Source of the DNA: Lytechinus pictus
Taxonomy: Eukaryota > Echinodermata > Echinoidea > Temnopleuroida > Toxopneustidae
Assembly (NCBI RefSeq): GCF_037042905.1
Contig: NC_087251.1
Coordinates: 49,233,373-49,297,372, forward strand
DNA length: 64,000 nucleotides
Direction of reading: 5' to 3'
Shown here: positions 39,601 through 48,927 of the stretch, in pieces
Layout: every line of letters begins with the position of its first letter
Numbering within the stretch: the stretch's first letter is position 1
Notes under the pieces: generated by a model
The model's input: only the letters and a program-made list of their open reading frames with translations
Databases searched by the model: none
What the model was told of the DNA's origin: nothing
Translations under genes and position numbers: made by a program

Positions 39601-39962
39601 TTTCATCAAAGTATAAACCATTGGATGACAAATTTGTAAAAATAATCTCCATGCAACAGGAACCATATGTAATTCCACAGTACTGCATTTTTTATGAGTT
39701 TTTAAAAACATTTTTTCACCCCAAATGTACTTTGAATTTGTTTTTAATCATGTTTGTGAATTTCTTGTGTTTTTTACAATCACAGGTACATGAACTATGT
39801 GACAATTTCTGCCATCGGTATATCAACTGTTTGAAAGGGAAAATGCCCATAGACCTCGTCATAGAGGATAGAGAGGGTATCGGGGCCATCAAAACCGGGG
39901 CAGCATCACCGACGGATGGGGGCTCAGATAACCACAGTGAATCCAGAAGCCCTATGGATCAG
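15651..39962 (+). CDS. meis: Meis/homothorax TALE homeobox transcription factor, 5' half (exons 1-6, partial)
   Basis: Joined exons 15651-15662, 15952-16196, 17032-17173, 19130-19180, 20323-20373 and 39786-39962 give 678 bases, 226 residues, all phases consistent. The protein starts MAQR, continues [11 protein letters not shown], and reaches the diagnostic [34 protein letters not shown] block (about residues 77-117). It continues through [32 protein letters not shown] and [24 protein letters not shown]. Together these are the two conserved halves of the MEIS/PREP N-terminal domain that binds PBX/Exd. Meis proteins are nuclear cofactors of PBX and HOX and bind TGACAG-type sites through a TALE homeodomain. 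The homeodomain and C-terminus are absent here because the gene runs off the window; vertebrate Meis proteins are about 390 residues. MEIS rather than PREP is favoured by the MAQR-YDD leader and near-identity through the [14 protein letters not shown] segment. Identity is very secure; the exact paralogue name is not needed if there is a single invertebrate copy. Confidence 0.96.
15663..15951 (+). other. Meis intron 1
   Basis: 289 bases, GTGTGT to TTGCAG, phase 0. Unusually short for this gene. AT-rich; a 75-codon minus-strand frame inside it is not supported as a gene. Confidence 0.88.
15952..16196 (+). CDS. meis: Meis coding exon 2 (variable leader to DKDAIYG)
   Basis: Preceded by a strong polypyrimidine tract and CAG at 15949-15951; ends GG before GTACAT (phase 2). 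It encodes residues 5-85 plus two bases of Gly86. The leader is Tyr/His/Ser/Pro-rich ([24 protein letters not shown]). It resembles the vertebrate His-rich leader in composition but not residue for residue. It then turns into the invariant KRDKDAIYG that opens the MEIS N domain. The open frame runs on past the donor into intron 2 (to 16221), which is read-through and not coding. Confidence 0.95.
16197..17031 (+). other. Meis intron 2
   Basis: 835 bases, GTACAT to CCACAG, phase 2. No repeat recognised. It holds some CpG-containing unique sequence (16500-16620). Confidence 0.9.
17032..17173 (+). CDS. meis: Meis coding exon 3 (first half of PBX-binding domain)
   Basis: Acceptor CAG at 17029-17031. 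The first base completes Gly86, then 47 codons read [47 protein letters not shown]. Donor CAG|GTACAC, phase 0. This is the most conserved block of the family and needs no gaps against vertebrate Meis as I remember it. The exon is noticeably more GC-rich than its introns. The other frames over this stretch are shadows. Confidence 0.97.
17174..19129 (+). other. Meis intron 3
   Basis: 1,956 bases, GTACAC to TGCTAG, phase 0. AT-rich with no recognised repeat or RNA gene. Confidence 0.9.
19130..19180 (+). CDS. meis: Meis coding exon 4 (17 codons)
   Basis: A 51-bp exon between TGCTAG and GTGAGT, phase 0 on both sides. It encodes [17 protein letters not shown], matching the linker of the family (vertebrate form IRAEKPLFSSNPELDNL). 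The exon is too short to show up as an open frame of its own. It was found from the flanking exon phases and the FSSN-ELD-L signature. Vertebrate Meis genes have an exon of the same size here, as I recall. Confidence 0.94.
19181..20322 (+). other. Meis intron 4
   Basis: 1,142 bases, GTGAGT to CATCAG, phase 0. AT-rich; nothing further seen. Confidence 0.9.
20323..20373 (+). CDS. meis: Meis coding exon 5 (17 codons)
   Basis: A 51-bp exon between TCATCAG and GTAAGAA, phase 0 on both sides. It encodes [17 protein letters not shown], which opens the second conserved half of the PBX-interaction domain and is an amphipathic leucine-rich helix. I believe it is identical to the vertebrate sequence. 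The 51-bp size is again shared with vertebrate Meis genes. Confidence 0.96.
23622..23833. mobile_element. Small MITE, GGGTGTTG/CAACACCC ends, copy 1
   Basis: Inverted ends GGGTGTTGTAAGAAA and TTTTCTTCCAACACCC. The interior has repeated CAATTGATTGCAAAT / TTGCAATTG-like palindromes and an AAACAAGGAGTGTAA segment. Homologous to 26057-26259. Confidence 0.75.
26057..26259. mobile_element. Small MITE, GGGTGTTG ends, copy 2
   Basis: Starts GGGTGTTGCAAGAAACATAT and ends TTTTTCCTGCAACCC. Shares TGTGATCAATT, AATCAATCA, CTTGCAACA-GAAGTGTAA and TTTGCAATTGATTGC with 23622-23833. Non-coding. Confidence 0.75.
27220..27229 (+). promoter_or_regulatory. PBX-HOX-type motif TGATTGATGA
   Basis: TGATTGATGA fits the PBX-HOX bipartite consensus TGATTNAT. 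It is a lone motif in intron 5 and would occur by chance in a window of this size, so little weight is given. Confidence 0.15.
30794..31202. mobile_element. Dispersed element starting with a run of 24 Gs
   Basis: The left end is CC plus an uninterrupted G24 (30796-30819) plus GCTACTCA. The right end is TGAGTAGCCCCTCCCCAGG, giving inverted GGGG-CTACTCA ends. Inside, a unit with (GA)-ACCCCCATTTT-A followed by TTCCAGAGC recurs three to four times. Non-coding. The C-rich strand could form an i-motif and the G run a quadruplex. Confidence 0.75.
33985..34154. mobile_element. 170-bp MITE, GTGGGTGTTTCATAAAGCTG ends
   Basis: The first 20 bases GTGGGTGTTTCATAAAGCTG are repeated exactly in reverse complement at the right end (CAGCTTTATGAAACACCCAC). 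The interior inverted pairs GCACGACTGG / CCAGTCGTGC extend the fold-back. A second member of the family interrupts a fold-back MITE at about 52656-52826. Confidence 0.9.
34391..34983. mobile_element. Fold-back MITE with TTAA duplications, copy 1
   Basis: TTAA (34387-34390) precedes AGGACAAGTCCACCCCAACA and TTAA (34984-34987) follows GGGTGGACTTGACCT. The two arms, each about 200 bases, are near-complete reverse complements and include CATAACACTGAAAATCTCATC, AAAATTGGATGTAAAATAGG, AAGTTATGACATTTT, GTTATATGCACAT, ATGACATCACTCA and ATTTCTTTTGTATTTTATTA. The loop is AT-rich. No coding capacity. Confidence 0.88.
35388..38480. repeat. 45-bp satellite array, about 68 units
   Basis: The unit is ATGTCTCCAGCTCTGTGTAT then GATGATGGTTAATGTTACTT then TACAC. 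Variants are GTAAC for GTTAC, GATCTG for GCTCTG, a 42-base form lacking one GAT and a 48-base form with an extra TCA. Only one region (about 36370-36400) carries a 2-base deletion that shifts frame. Because 45 is a multiple of three and the monomer lacks stops, long frames run on both strands (for example 335, 332, 690 and 716 codons, with [15 protein letters not shown] on the + strand). In 37868-38230 GTTAC and GTAAC units alternate, a 90-bp higher-order unit repeated about four times. Not a gene in my view; it lies wholly inside Meis intron 5. Confidence 0.97.
38615..39110 (-). mobile_element. GTCTCGCCCAC element, short copy (minus strand)
   Basis: Ends GTCTCGCCCAC (38615) and GTGGGCGAGAC (39100-39110), with the same (GACG)n-side terminal hairpin and the same interior as 12033-13169 but in reverse orientation and with only about two monomers. 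A perfect DR1 (AGGTCAAAGGTCA, 38949-38961) and a one-mismatch DR1 (38792-38804) are present. It sits about 680 bases upstream of exon 6. Confidence 0.87.
39786..39962 (+). CDS. meis: Meis coding exon 6 (second half of PBX-binding domain plus linker)
   Basis: Acceptor CACAG at 39781-39785, donor CAG|GTCAGT; 59 codons, phase 0. The first 30 residues, [20 protein letters not shown] then [10 protein letters not shown], are the conserved end of the MEIS N domain. The remaining residues ([29 protein letters not shown]) form a Gly/Ser/Asp-rich linker. It is about ten residues longer than the vertebrate linker, which ends in a similar T/MDQ. The next expected exon would start with a PSW-RDHDD-like motif; I looked for it downstream and found none in this window. 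Confidence 0.96.
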
Positions 39963-42559
39963 GTCAGTGTAAAAAAATATTGTATTTAAAAAATAAATTG
40001 GAAAAAAAATTACATTTTTTTCCTCGGGTGAATACCCAGGATAATGTTTCTCGAGAGAATGTGGAATGAAGTGGAAGAAGAACGGAAAGAACTATGGTAT
40101 TATGGTTTTAAAATATCCAAGCCTATTAGGCTGAATTGCATTACATGTACACAATATCACCATTCTTTGACAATATTGTAGCGCAATCAGATATTATGTA
40201 CTGTAATATCAACAAATAAAAAGAAAGCATTTGGTATCCTGACAGATTGAGGAAAAGATGACCAGAGTAAAAGAGGAAAAGAAAACTCAGCAGAGTAGGG
40301 GATGAGGTAGGATGAAGAGGAAGGACAGGATAAAGGGAAAGAAGAGCGGCAATGTGCATTACTCCATTGCACACAATTGATTTCAGTAAAATACACATTT
40401 CCCATAGGAAGGTTCCATAGCATAGAGTTAAATGGGTTAAAGTATCGATGTGACCACTCATATTGCTGGGGTTCATGTAAGCTTCTGCTGTTGGAGTAAA
40501 AAAATGTTTGTGTGTGTCATAGTTCTTTCTTCACTTTGTTCATTATGTTTCCAAAAATATACTTTATGTGGAAAGAATTATTTTTTAATTTTATAAAGGA
40601 GGGAGCCCCTTCCCTTTTAATACTTCATATAATCTGTTTCATTCTGAATTAAGATCTTGATAGACTACATGTCCGGGTAGCACATATACTAATTTCTATC
40701 GGTCAATAAAGCTACATTTTCTTTTGTTCGTGGTAGGCTATACATGCATGCAATGTTTCATTTTATTCAGTTCACCTTCACAGATTTCCAGCTAAAAACA
40801 CAAGCGTTATGAGTTTGAGCTGTCTGATTGGATAACCAAATCTCTGAAACCATTTAATCATGATTGCATGTCAAAATCATGACAGCCAAAAACCCATTTT
40901 GATATTAACTGAGAAATTCTGTTGACTTCACTGAACGAAAGTAATATGAATTCAAACAAGAAAATGGCTCTTTTCCTACTTGGAGCAATACCCTGCCATA
41001 GATGACGAGCCATTCTCCTGTCAAAAAGAACAGGCAAAGTCAACTTTTCCATTACTTTGTGTAATTGAAATTTAATTTTGTTCTGTTTGCTTTGCCTACA
41101 TGATTCATGCCATGGTTGTACGTAATTCCTCTTTTAAAGTCCTGGGCAGAAAGATGATTTTTTAGAGGTTTTCATTGCCGATAATGCGACTTTTGAAGTT
41201 TAATCGGCTTTACAGATTTCAACTTTGTGAAGTTTGTTTTGCGACTAACTTGCAATTACCTTGCTTCTATTGGTGTTCTTTTCATAACTTGAATAAAATA
41301 TATGTCCCTAAGTATTTAATAGTGTAATTTCAACAACTGATCTTTGTAACCATTTTCTTGGGGTTAGAATTCTAATATAGTTAAGTAAATAGTTATTGGT
41401 CTTAAAACATTTATATTAAAAGAAACAAAATGTCTTTTGCATGTTTAATTTTATTAGCTGTTTGTTTTCTTATCTGATTCATTAAATCAAATCATTTCAC
41501 TTCATATTATTTTCCTTCCAATAACCACAAAATTATAAGAAATTTGACAATTTGTTTGAATTGAAAATTGTCGTATCAGTATGAAGACAAGCCAAATTTA
41601 GAAGTGATAGAAATCAAATGCAGGGGTTATTTTTTAACTTTGATATCATGAATGAGTTTATGGGCCTGTGCACAATTCTTATATGATGAACCATGGGTCT
41701 ATAGACTGGGCAGGTAGGGAGAAAAGGGTGACAGTGTACCCCAGAACCTTGCCAAGGTTCTGCTAGGTCAGGGGATGGTGTTTTGGCAGACTCATCCCAC
41801 CACACCTGTGGTGATACCTCTTCCTTTACATGCAATGACTGCATTGCGGAACTTCCTGCGCTAATTACCCCGGCCCGTTACAAGAACAGGGAAGAAAGTC
41901 AAAAGAAATGTGAGGTTCCTGGACACTTGGTAGACATGTGCCACTGGATACTCACCAGTTTTGACTCCTATGTTTGTTAGTTTTGACAGGTCTTGCGGTG
42001 TGCTCTGATACATCAAATAAGTAACAGGAGATACCTCTAATGGATACTTCTATAAAGTCATCGTTGACACTGTTTCAAGCTCTTTTGCCCATCCCTCCCG
42101 TCTCTATTGATTTACTCATTTTTGTAGAAAATGGGGGAGAGGGGATCACTGATATGGCATGTTCCCAAGTTGTTCTTTATCTTCACATCATGATCGCCAC
42201 CGATATGATTTCCTTGCATAAGTTGATGGAGGAAAATTTGCTGCTCGATTTCAGTGAAATTGAGTTTGATGTATTTTGGAAAGATTGTTGTCATTGTTTA
42301 TTTTGTCCTAAGCAAGAAGTGCAAACAACTTGCATTGTTTGGAGAGACATTGAGTTACAAGGATGCCCCAAAAGGTGTATCATGTTACTAGATCTTTGAT
42401 ATTTTAATGTAAGATTTCATAAAATGACGTCATCGCAATTTTTTACTTGTTTATTTCATTGACAAAAATAATATCTAAAATTGTCTTTGCATTAGGAGCT
42501 GAAATCTAAATAAGTATGTAATAACTTTTAGATCTATGGCAAGTGATGTCAAAACCTCT

Positions 42560-43450
42560 GTCATTAGTTTGTTCTCTGCTCCATGGTCCCAAATCCAAAA
42601 TCTTCCTGTTCTATGACTCCATAGTATGGCCATCTTTATGGTGGTTGTTCTAAGATGGTCTGTCTTAGTTTTAGATCAGAATCATGCACCTTCAAAATTA
42701 ATTCCTGAACAATACCACTTGATGAGGCAGTGTGCCGTGCTACTTGGTACCAAATCCAGGAGCATCATGCTCAAACACACGGCTTTGTCTCTGAGCAGGT
42801 TGGTTCTGAGATGATTTTACACTCGGACCAAGGAATTTTTTATTCTTGAACAGTGTCACTTTATGAAGCCAGTGAATTCCCTAATGAGGCAGAGTGCTCT
42901 TCCACTTTGTAATGAACCCTGGGGCTAGACTGTTGTTCTAAGTTCTGGTTCTACCACTGAGCCATCATGAGTGTGGTTGTTCTGAGATGGTCTCCCACAG
43001 TCCTTGGTGAGTTCAGCTATTGTACCATCATCAAAGTGATAACTTGAACAATGTCACTTCTTGAAGTTGTGTGCTCTTCTTTTTTGTTCTAAACCTAGGA
43101 GCATAGGGTTCTAAGTCCTATTTCTACCACTGTGCCATCATTAGAGTGGATGTTCTGAGATCATCTTGTATAGATCAATGTACCGTATTACCAGCAGCAT
43201 CTTCAAAGTTAAAAGTTAACTCCTATAATCAATTTAACATATCAATGTGTTATGCTCTTCTACTTGGTCCAAAATCTAGGAGCTCTTTGTTCTTAGTTAT
43301 GGCACTGCCTCTGAGCAATAATTTGGATTGGTCTAAGATGGTCAGCTGTAGAGGATTGTATGCTCTTTTATTAATTACCAAACCCACAATCTTTTCTCTA
43401 CCCCTAAAGCTATTAATGTGTTTTGCTCAGCAACTTACATAGAATTTCAC
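42560..43450. repeat. Diverged tandem repeat with ~170-bp period
   Basis: The motif GTTCT(A/G)AGATGGTC, or a close variant, recurs at 42647, 42803, 42979, 43152 and (GTCTAAGATGGTC) 43330, intervals of about 156-178 bases. Between them, in the same order, come CTGAACA-T--CACTT-ATGA, GTGCTCTTCTA-TTGGT-C-AAA, CTAGGAGC, GGTTCTAAGT and a C-CTGAGC segment. Units are strongly diverged, so this is an old array. The short frames over it are not coding. Confidence 0.75.
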
Positions 43451-45714
43451 AACATAGTCATAGAGGTGATAAACAGATATATCTCCTGCATTTGGGCAAC
43501 CCTTCTTATATACTTCAGTCGTCTTTGTCAATTCCGCGATAAAGCATTGCAGTATCGAGTTAGGAGACCGTCTGGCAAAGATGAGACTATCACCTTCGGA
43601 GTTCATAGCATTCCATGAACAATGTCGCATCATGAGGTATTGTGGTGTTTCGGTTGTATGCCCTCCCTCTTTTCAGACCAGATCAGAATAAAATCCATTC
43701 AAGGGGTAACAATGACAAAACAGCGCAAGGGGGTCTTATAGGGAGAATAACCTGTAACATCAATTCATCAGGCAACTCAGGGCCCTTCTTTTCTTTATAC
43801 TCTTGACCATTTCTTTCTTTGACCCTATCTCCCTTCTGATGATCATTCATTCAACAAAAACAACTTTGAATTGATTGATATAAGCCTTGCTCAATGTTGC
43901 TAAATGTGAAGAGATCTTGGGTAGCTGAGGGATGGAAATGATGCACATTGTGGAGAAATTGGGATGGGGTAGAAGTGAAACAGAAATTCTGTAGATTCAG
44001 ACAGACATGGATGTAGATAGAGAGTGATAGGTAAAGAAAGCAAGTGGAGTCCAGAGAATGAGAGCGATCTGCCCAGTGACATTAGAAGAATTGCAAGTGA
44101 TCTATTTTCGACCAGTCTGCAAGTTAAATGATGGAGACATGGTAGAAATGTGAAAAAAATAAGAAGAGATGAAAGAAAAGTGGGAATGCAGAACCATTCT
44201 TCCGCAAATACAGACCAATCTACTCTCTTTTACTGTGAAGGAAGAGAGAAACAGAGGGAGAGAAGGGGGGAGGGGTGGGAAGAAAACATCTCATCAATCT
44301 CATTTCTTGTACCAATGTAGGTTGATTTAGAAGCTCCAGTGCAATGCTCACTTTGGAGTGGAGTAGTTTAAGGGGGGCAACTTAAAAGATGACAGCTCCA
44401 ATTTGGTTGACGGCTCCAGAGAGATAGCTTTGATCCTCGCCCCTTGTTCATCATCACTGGGATGGGAAGGTCCTCCAGCAAAATTGGGGTTGGGATGGGG
44501 GGAAAATGGAAGATGGAGCGTTCCCTTAATGTCTCCTGATGCCTGGGGAGTGCCGTGCAAAAGAGAGAAAAATGGGGGCTATATTCATGCATCTTAATTT
44601 AGGAGTCCCTTTGACAGGCACGGCCAGTCTGCCCCTGATGTGTGCCAGTGATGCGCTGGATGAATCTCATCTCATTAATTCCCATTTGAAGAGGAGAAAA
44701 GGGGGTAGGCCTTTTGTGTCCGGCTTGACAGTTATAGTTTCAGGAGAGATTAAGGAGGACACAGAGATCAAAAGAGACCACATGTTTGCTTGGAAAATTA
44801 CAGCTTCTCGTTTTAAAATATCACCCAGTAGGAATGAAGAGGAGCATCCTGAAATGATGACTGATGACATGTTTCCATAGTAAAAAAAAAAAAAGAGAAG
44901 AAGATAACACTTTACATGAGCGGCAGACATCCACTGTCTGATAGCTATTGTAGTGTGGTCAATCCATCATTTATACGGATTTGGATGTCAGAGAAATCTT
45001 TCAAAAATGAATAAATTTGTGGACCGATTTGAAGAGGATCTTTAGGTTCTGTGGATGATTTATGATCACAGACCAAATAAGGGAGATGAATTTTTCTGAC
45101 CTTCTTTTGATGTTGGCCTTAAACTTGTTAAAGATATTATCCCTAAAGGGCATATCAATAAAATTGGTAAGAGAGATTTGAGGCTTTACTCGTGATCCCA
45201 AAAGTTTGAATTGACATTCACAAGTCTTCTGGAATAGAAACAGTGTAACTGCTCATTTATATTCTTGCAGGCTGTAGGCCTACATATCATGCATGACCTA
45301 ATTTTGTTAGAAATCCTAAATCATTCTTCAGATGAATTTGATTTTTTAATTGATTTAGTTCATCTGCCACTATTCATAATATTGAAATTATTGTAATTGT
45401 ACCTATAAATTTCTTAAGTCAGAGGGCGAACACTTTGAGTCATCCTGTGAAGCTACAGCAGGATTTGTACAACCATGTTTACATTGGATGTAGCCTAATC
45501 CCTTAACATATATCGAAGTAATATTCATCACAATTAATTGAATTTGAAAAACGGAGTGTTTCCATTGCAAATTCAAACTTGTAAGGCCTGTCAAAGATTA
45601 ATTATGATTGAAGGGATAGGGTATCCATAGCATGTTCTTTATATCATTCACAAATTCTTTCTTTTTCCTATTTCATATTCATAATAAATCTTTCTGCACT
45701 CCAGAAAGTCTGAA

Positions 45715-45731
45715 AGGTCAAGGAAAGGTCA
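45715..45731 (+). promoter_or_regulatory. Perfect DR5 nuclear-receptor element (RARE-type)
   Basis: AGGTCA AGGAA AGGTCA: two consensus half sites spaced by five bases, the classical RAR-RXR retinoic acid response element. A further half site (AAGGTCAGTCA) lies about 25 bases downstream. It is in Meis intron 6, 5.8 kb after exon 6, in unique mixed-composition sequence. Meis genes are retinoic-acid-inducible in vertebrates; binding here is an inference. Confidence 0.6.
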
Positions 45732-46456
45732 TAAGTTTCAGGCCATGTCCTTAGCTAAGGTCAGTCAACCCCAGAGAAAATGGATTCCAACCCACCTTGA
45801 TAAGAAAACATAATTATGCAGCTCCTTCTGGGCTAGTCTTGGATTTGGAGTTAATCAATGCCCATTTAAAATAGCGGCTCTTGACTTTGCATGATCCTTT
45901 GGAATAATGAGACAATATTTTTGTTCAAATTGCATAAGGATAGTTTGAGCAGCCTCTGATAATGTATGTCGATGTGTATAGTTTTTTTGTTAAACAGATT
46001 TTAAAAAATGGAAAAAGGCATAGATAATGGATATCATGGCTCTAAAATTATTGACTGTAATTGTACGAAACCCAACTAAGTTTAGAATACAATAAGATGA
46101 CGATCTGCTACTGAGGCCTTCTGCACAAAAATTTATATTCTGTATGCATAATTTTCATCTATGTGCAAAGGGTTAGACCAAATTAAAATTATGAAATTTA
46201 TTTATTTTGCCCTTAAAATGCTGATTATCATTGTTACAATCAACTGGGGTGGCATTGAGACCTTGGTAGGCCTAATACCTTTGATAGGAAACAAGACACT
46301 CTTGTATGCAAATACATATTGTATAAGGGCCACATATATATTGACTACAAACCAGCTATTGTTTATGCTGCATTGAATAATTGCATTTGATGAAAATGAA
46401 ATGGGTCCTGTGTCACAGACTAACAAGGAATGTCCAGGCCCTTATTGTTAGTTCCA

Positions 46457-46471
46457 AGGTCAGTGAGGTCA
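46457..46471 (+). promoter_or_regulatory. Perfect DR3 nuclear-receptor element
   Basis: AGGTCA GTG AGGTCA. DR3 spacing is used by VDR-type RXR heterodimers. It lies in a non-repetitive island with another half site (TGACCT) about 25 bases downstream at about 46495-46500 and a TGTCAGCTG motif near 46516. Confidence 0.5.
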
Positions 46472-47647
46472 TCTGGGCAAACCAAATTAGGTGATGACCT
46501 TTGGTGTTTGGAATGTCAGCTGTGGGCTTTCCATGTTGACTGGGTTCAATCTGTAATCATGGAGCTCGATGTAGCAAGATGAAATGATTGGATTCGGAAT
46601 TCAAGTGTTATTCAGTCTTCCACCAGTTTTCCATATTGTGATAAAATAGTATCAGTTGCATCACAATGACTAAAGGGGCTGTTTATATACGCTTGTGTAA
46701 ATATGGCAGGCCACTTGCTTATTTTATCCTATTTACTTATATCAGGAATTGCCTTTTGTAAACAACACAACATTATGATTATTTCTTGATTTATAGATCA
46801 AAAGAATTTGATTTCTTGATTTTTTTTGTGTTGTTATGAAAGGCAATTGTTGATATCAAGAATGGAATTGGAATAGGCCAATATTATGGGCCTGCTTGAT
46901 ATGAAGAAAAAGGATTAAATGGGAAAATAGCCTGCCATAGCTCATATGTACATTGGCATATGCTTGCTGAGACATCCAGGTGTGACGACCCCTTTCATCC
47001 AAAATAGAATGAGATTGCAAGAAACATACTACCCTAATGTCATGGTTCCTGGTTCGCAACCTTATCTGTGATAATGTATGAATCATTGCTCAAGAATTTA
47101 CTGTTCCGAAGATGCATCTAGTTTACAGTATACCATGACTTTCACTTATGGCAAGTACTTGACTCTTGATCAAATCACCAAATTAGAAATAAATCAAGAA
47201 TTCTAAAGAATATGATTGTAAACTGCAATTAGAGAGTGCACATACATATATTATATTTCCCCATAGCAAAATCTCCTCTTATTGCTGGTATCCAAAGAAA
47301 TAAAATAAGGCAAGAAAATTATATGATTATTTTGTGTGAAATCAATCAAATTTTTTTCATAAAAGTATTAATTCTTATCTTTTCTTTATTGTTATAATTG
47401 TTTGAAGCCTATTGAAACTTGTGTGATATATGATGCAACAATGTACCACAACAAGGCATGGCCAAACTGCCAGGGAATACATCTATTGCAAGGTATATTG
47501 AAAAACAGATGCCTCATTGTGATGCCCATAAGGCTCCGAGGTTGTAATCTGCCACTACTTGGGGTGGCTTGACGAACATAAGCCCCTCTAAACTCAAGAG
47601 TTCTTGAGGACTACCAAAAGGCACAGACACAGAACCCAAACCATTGC

Positions 47648-47663
47648 TGACCTCCGCTGACCT
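47648..47663 (-). promoter_or_regulatory. Perfect DR4 nuclear-receptor element
   Basis: TGACCT CCGC TGACCT on the + strand, i.e. AGGTCA N4 AGGTCA on the minus strand. DR4 spacing is the TR/LXR type. It is the third perfect direct repeat in a 2-kb span of intron 6. Confidence 0.5.
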
Positions 47664-48536
47664 TGCAGTGCCTTCTGGGATCAGTACTGTTTACTGCTCT
47701 AAGTTCAGCCCCCATTATGGTGTTCTTGAAAAATAATAGAAAAGACAAGAATGGGAGATGATAATAGAGGCACTGAGGAAGAAAGAGGTAGAGAGAGAGA
47801 GAGAGACATGGGGCAATAGGGTTCAACAGAAGAGAAAGAAATGGAGAAAATGGAGAAAAGGGGGAGAGAGAGAGAAGGAAAAAGAGAATGTGAGGAAGAG
47901 TTAAAATCGAAAGAGAATATTTCTGTAATTTTTCTTATAGTGCTGGTGGGTGGAAGGGGGGGGGGGGGTAGCAACAATTTTATCTATGCCTGCATTATTT
48001 GCTGTCTCCTACATGTCTCCAACATGTCATGGTTTGATGTAGTCTTTATGATCATTTTATTGAAGACTTCACCTCAGTTTCCTCCTATAAAGTAAAGTCA
48101 AGAATAAATCTGTAAACATTTTTGCAAAGTGCAAATAAAAGAGTTTGATAAAATGTGAACGTGTCTTTAGAATGTTTCCTTGCAAAGAAATAAACATAAT
48201 GCCACAATTTTTTTTCCATTTGAGATATTATAGAGTTGCATCATGTTATGGGCAATAAAGATTATTCTTCTAAACAAATATCCCTTTCATACATCTTCAA
48301 AACAAATATCCCTTTCATACAGATGGCTTATGTTAATGGTTGGATAGGAACTCACTGCTATTTGTCCGTATTTTTTTTTACCTTGATGCACAGAAAATAA
48401 CAAAATTATGACAGAAAAAAAAGATTGATTTAAATAGTTTGGTTTGGTTTTATGTCCCCCCCCCCACCCTAGACAAAGACCATGATGCATGTGAAACCAG
48501 GGCCGTGTCATTAGAGGTCAAAGTGTAGTCTGCTAT

Positions 48537-48632
48537 GCAGACTCTGAATGGCTCGTGAAGTGGAATCTGCAGCTGGTTTGCGAAGCAAACCAGCCTGAAA
48601 GGGCGAGCGAAGCGAGCCATTTCAGAGTCTGC
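48537..48632. repeat. Nested palindrome (96 nt) with a perfect inner hairpin
   Basis: Outer arms GCAGACTCTGAATGGCTCG (48537-48555) and CGAGCCATTTCAGAGTCTGC (48613-48632) pair with one bulged base. Inside, GCTGGTTTGC GAA GCAAACCAGC (48572-48594) is a perfect 10-bp hairpin, and GGGCGAGCGAAGCGAGCC gives a further small hairpin. Probably a transposon remnant, although it could fold as RNA. Confidence 0.65.
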
Positions 48633-48927
48633 TTCTTCTTTGGAAATCTTGTTCCCACGGTCAAAATAAGTCCCACCCACCCAAAATTTCAGAGAGCTTT
48701 CATTGGATAACTTCATCTGTCTGTAAACCAAATTTTATGACCACTGAGGAGTATAGATAATCCCCTACTTCAACCACAGAGCCATGAGCAGGGTTGTTAT
48801 GTAATACCCTCGCTCAGGCCATCAGACAGTGTTTACGTATGACATTCCACTGAGCAGCTGCATGTATGGCCAAAACCTTGCTCCATGGCCCAAAATAGTG
48901 GATGGTTTTATCATAGCTCTATATATA

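Larger units (their letters stand above)
20374..39785 (+). other. Meis intron 5 (19.4 kb)
   Basis: GTAAGA to CACAG, phase 0. It hosts, in order, two GGGTGTTG MITEs, a G24-containing element, a GTGGGTGTTTCAT MITE, a TTAA fold-back MITE, the 45-bp satellite and a GTCTCGCCCAC element. A 20420-20840 stretch has three loose repeats of a 'CAGGAGTTCAGA...ATGAACCAT...TTTTTGTTGCATG' unit of about 150 bases. Stretches without named features (20850-23600, 23850-26050, 26300-30780, 31210-33980) are unique AT-rich DNA apart from mixed-composition islands. Those islands are noted separately as enhancer candidates. Confidence 0.9.

Noticed and set aside
39552..39989. 145-codon frame taken as a single-exon gene
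   Set aside because: Its C-terminal part is Meis exon 6; the N-terminal part is intron sequence read through, upstream of the CACAG acceptor.
44539..44880. 113-codon + strand frame as a gene
   Set aside because: No recognisable domain or splice context and an 87-codon frame overlaps on the other strand. It lies in Meis intron 6.
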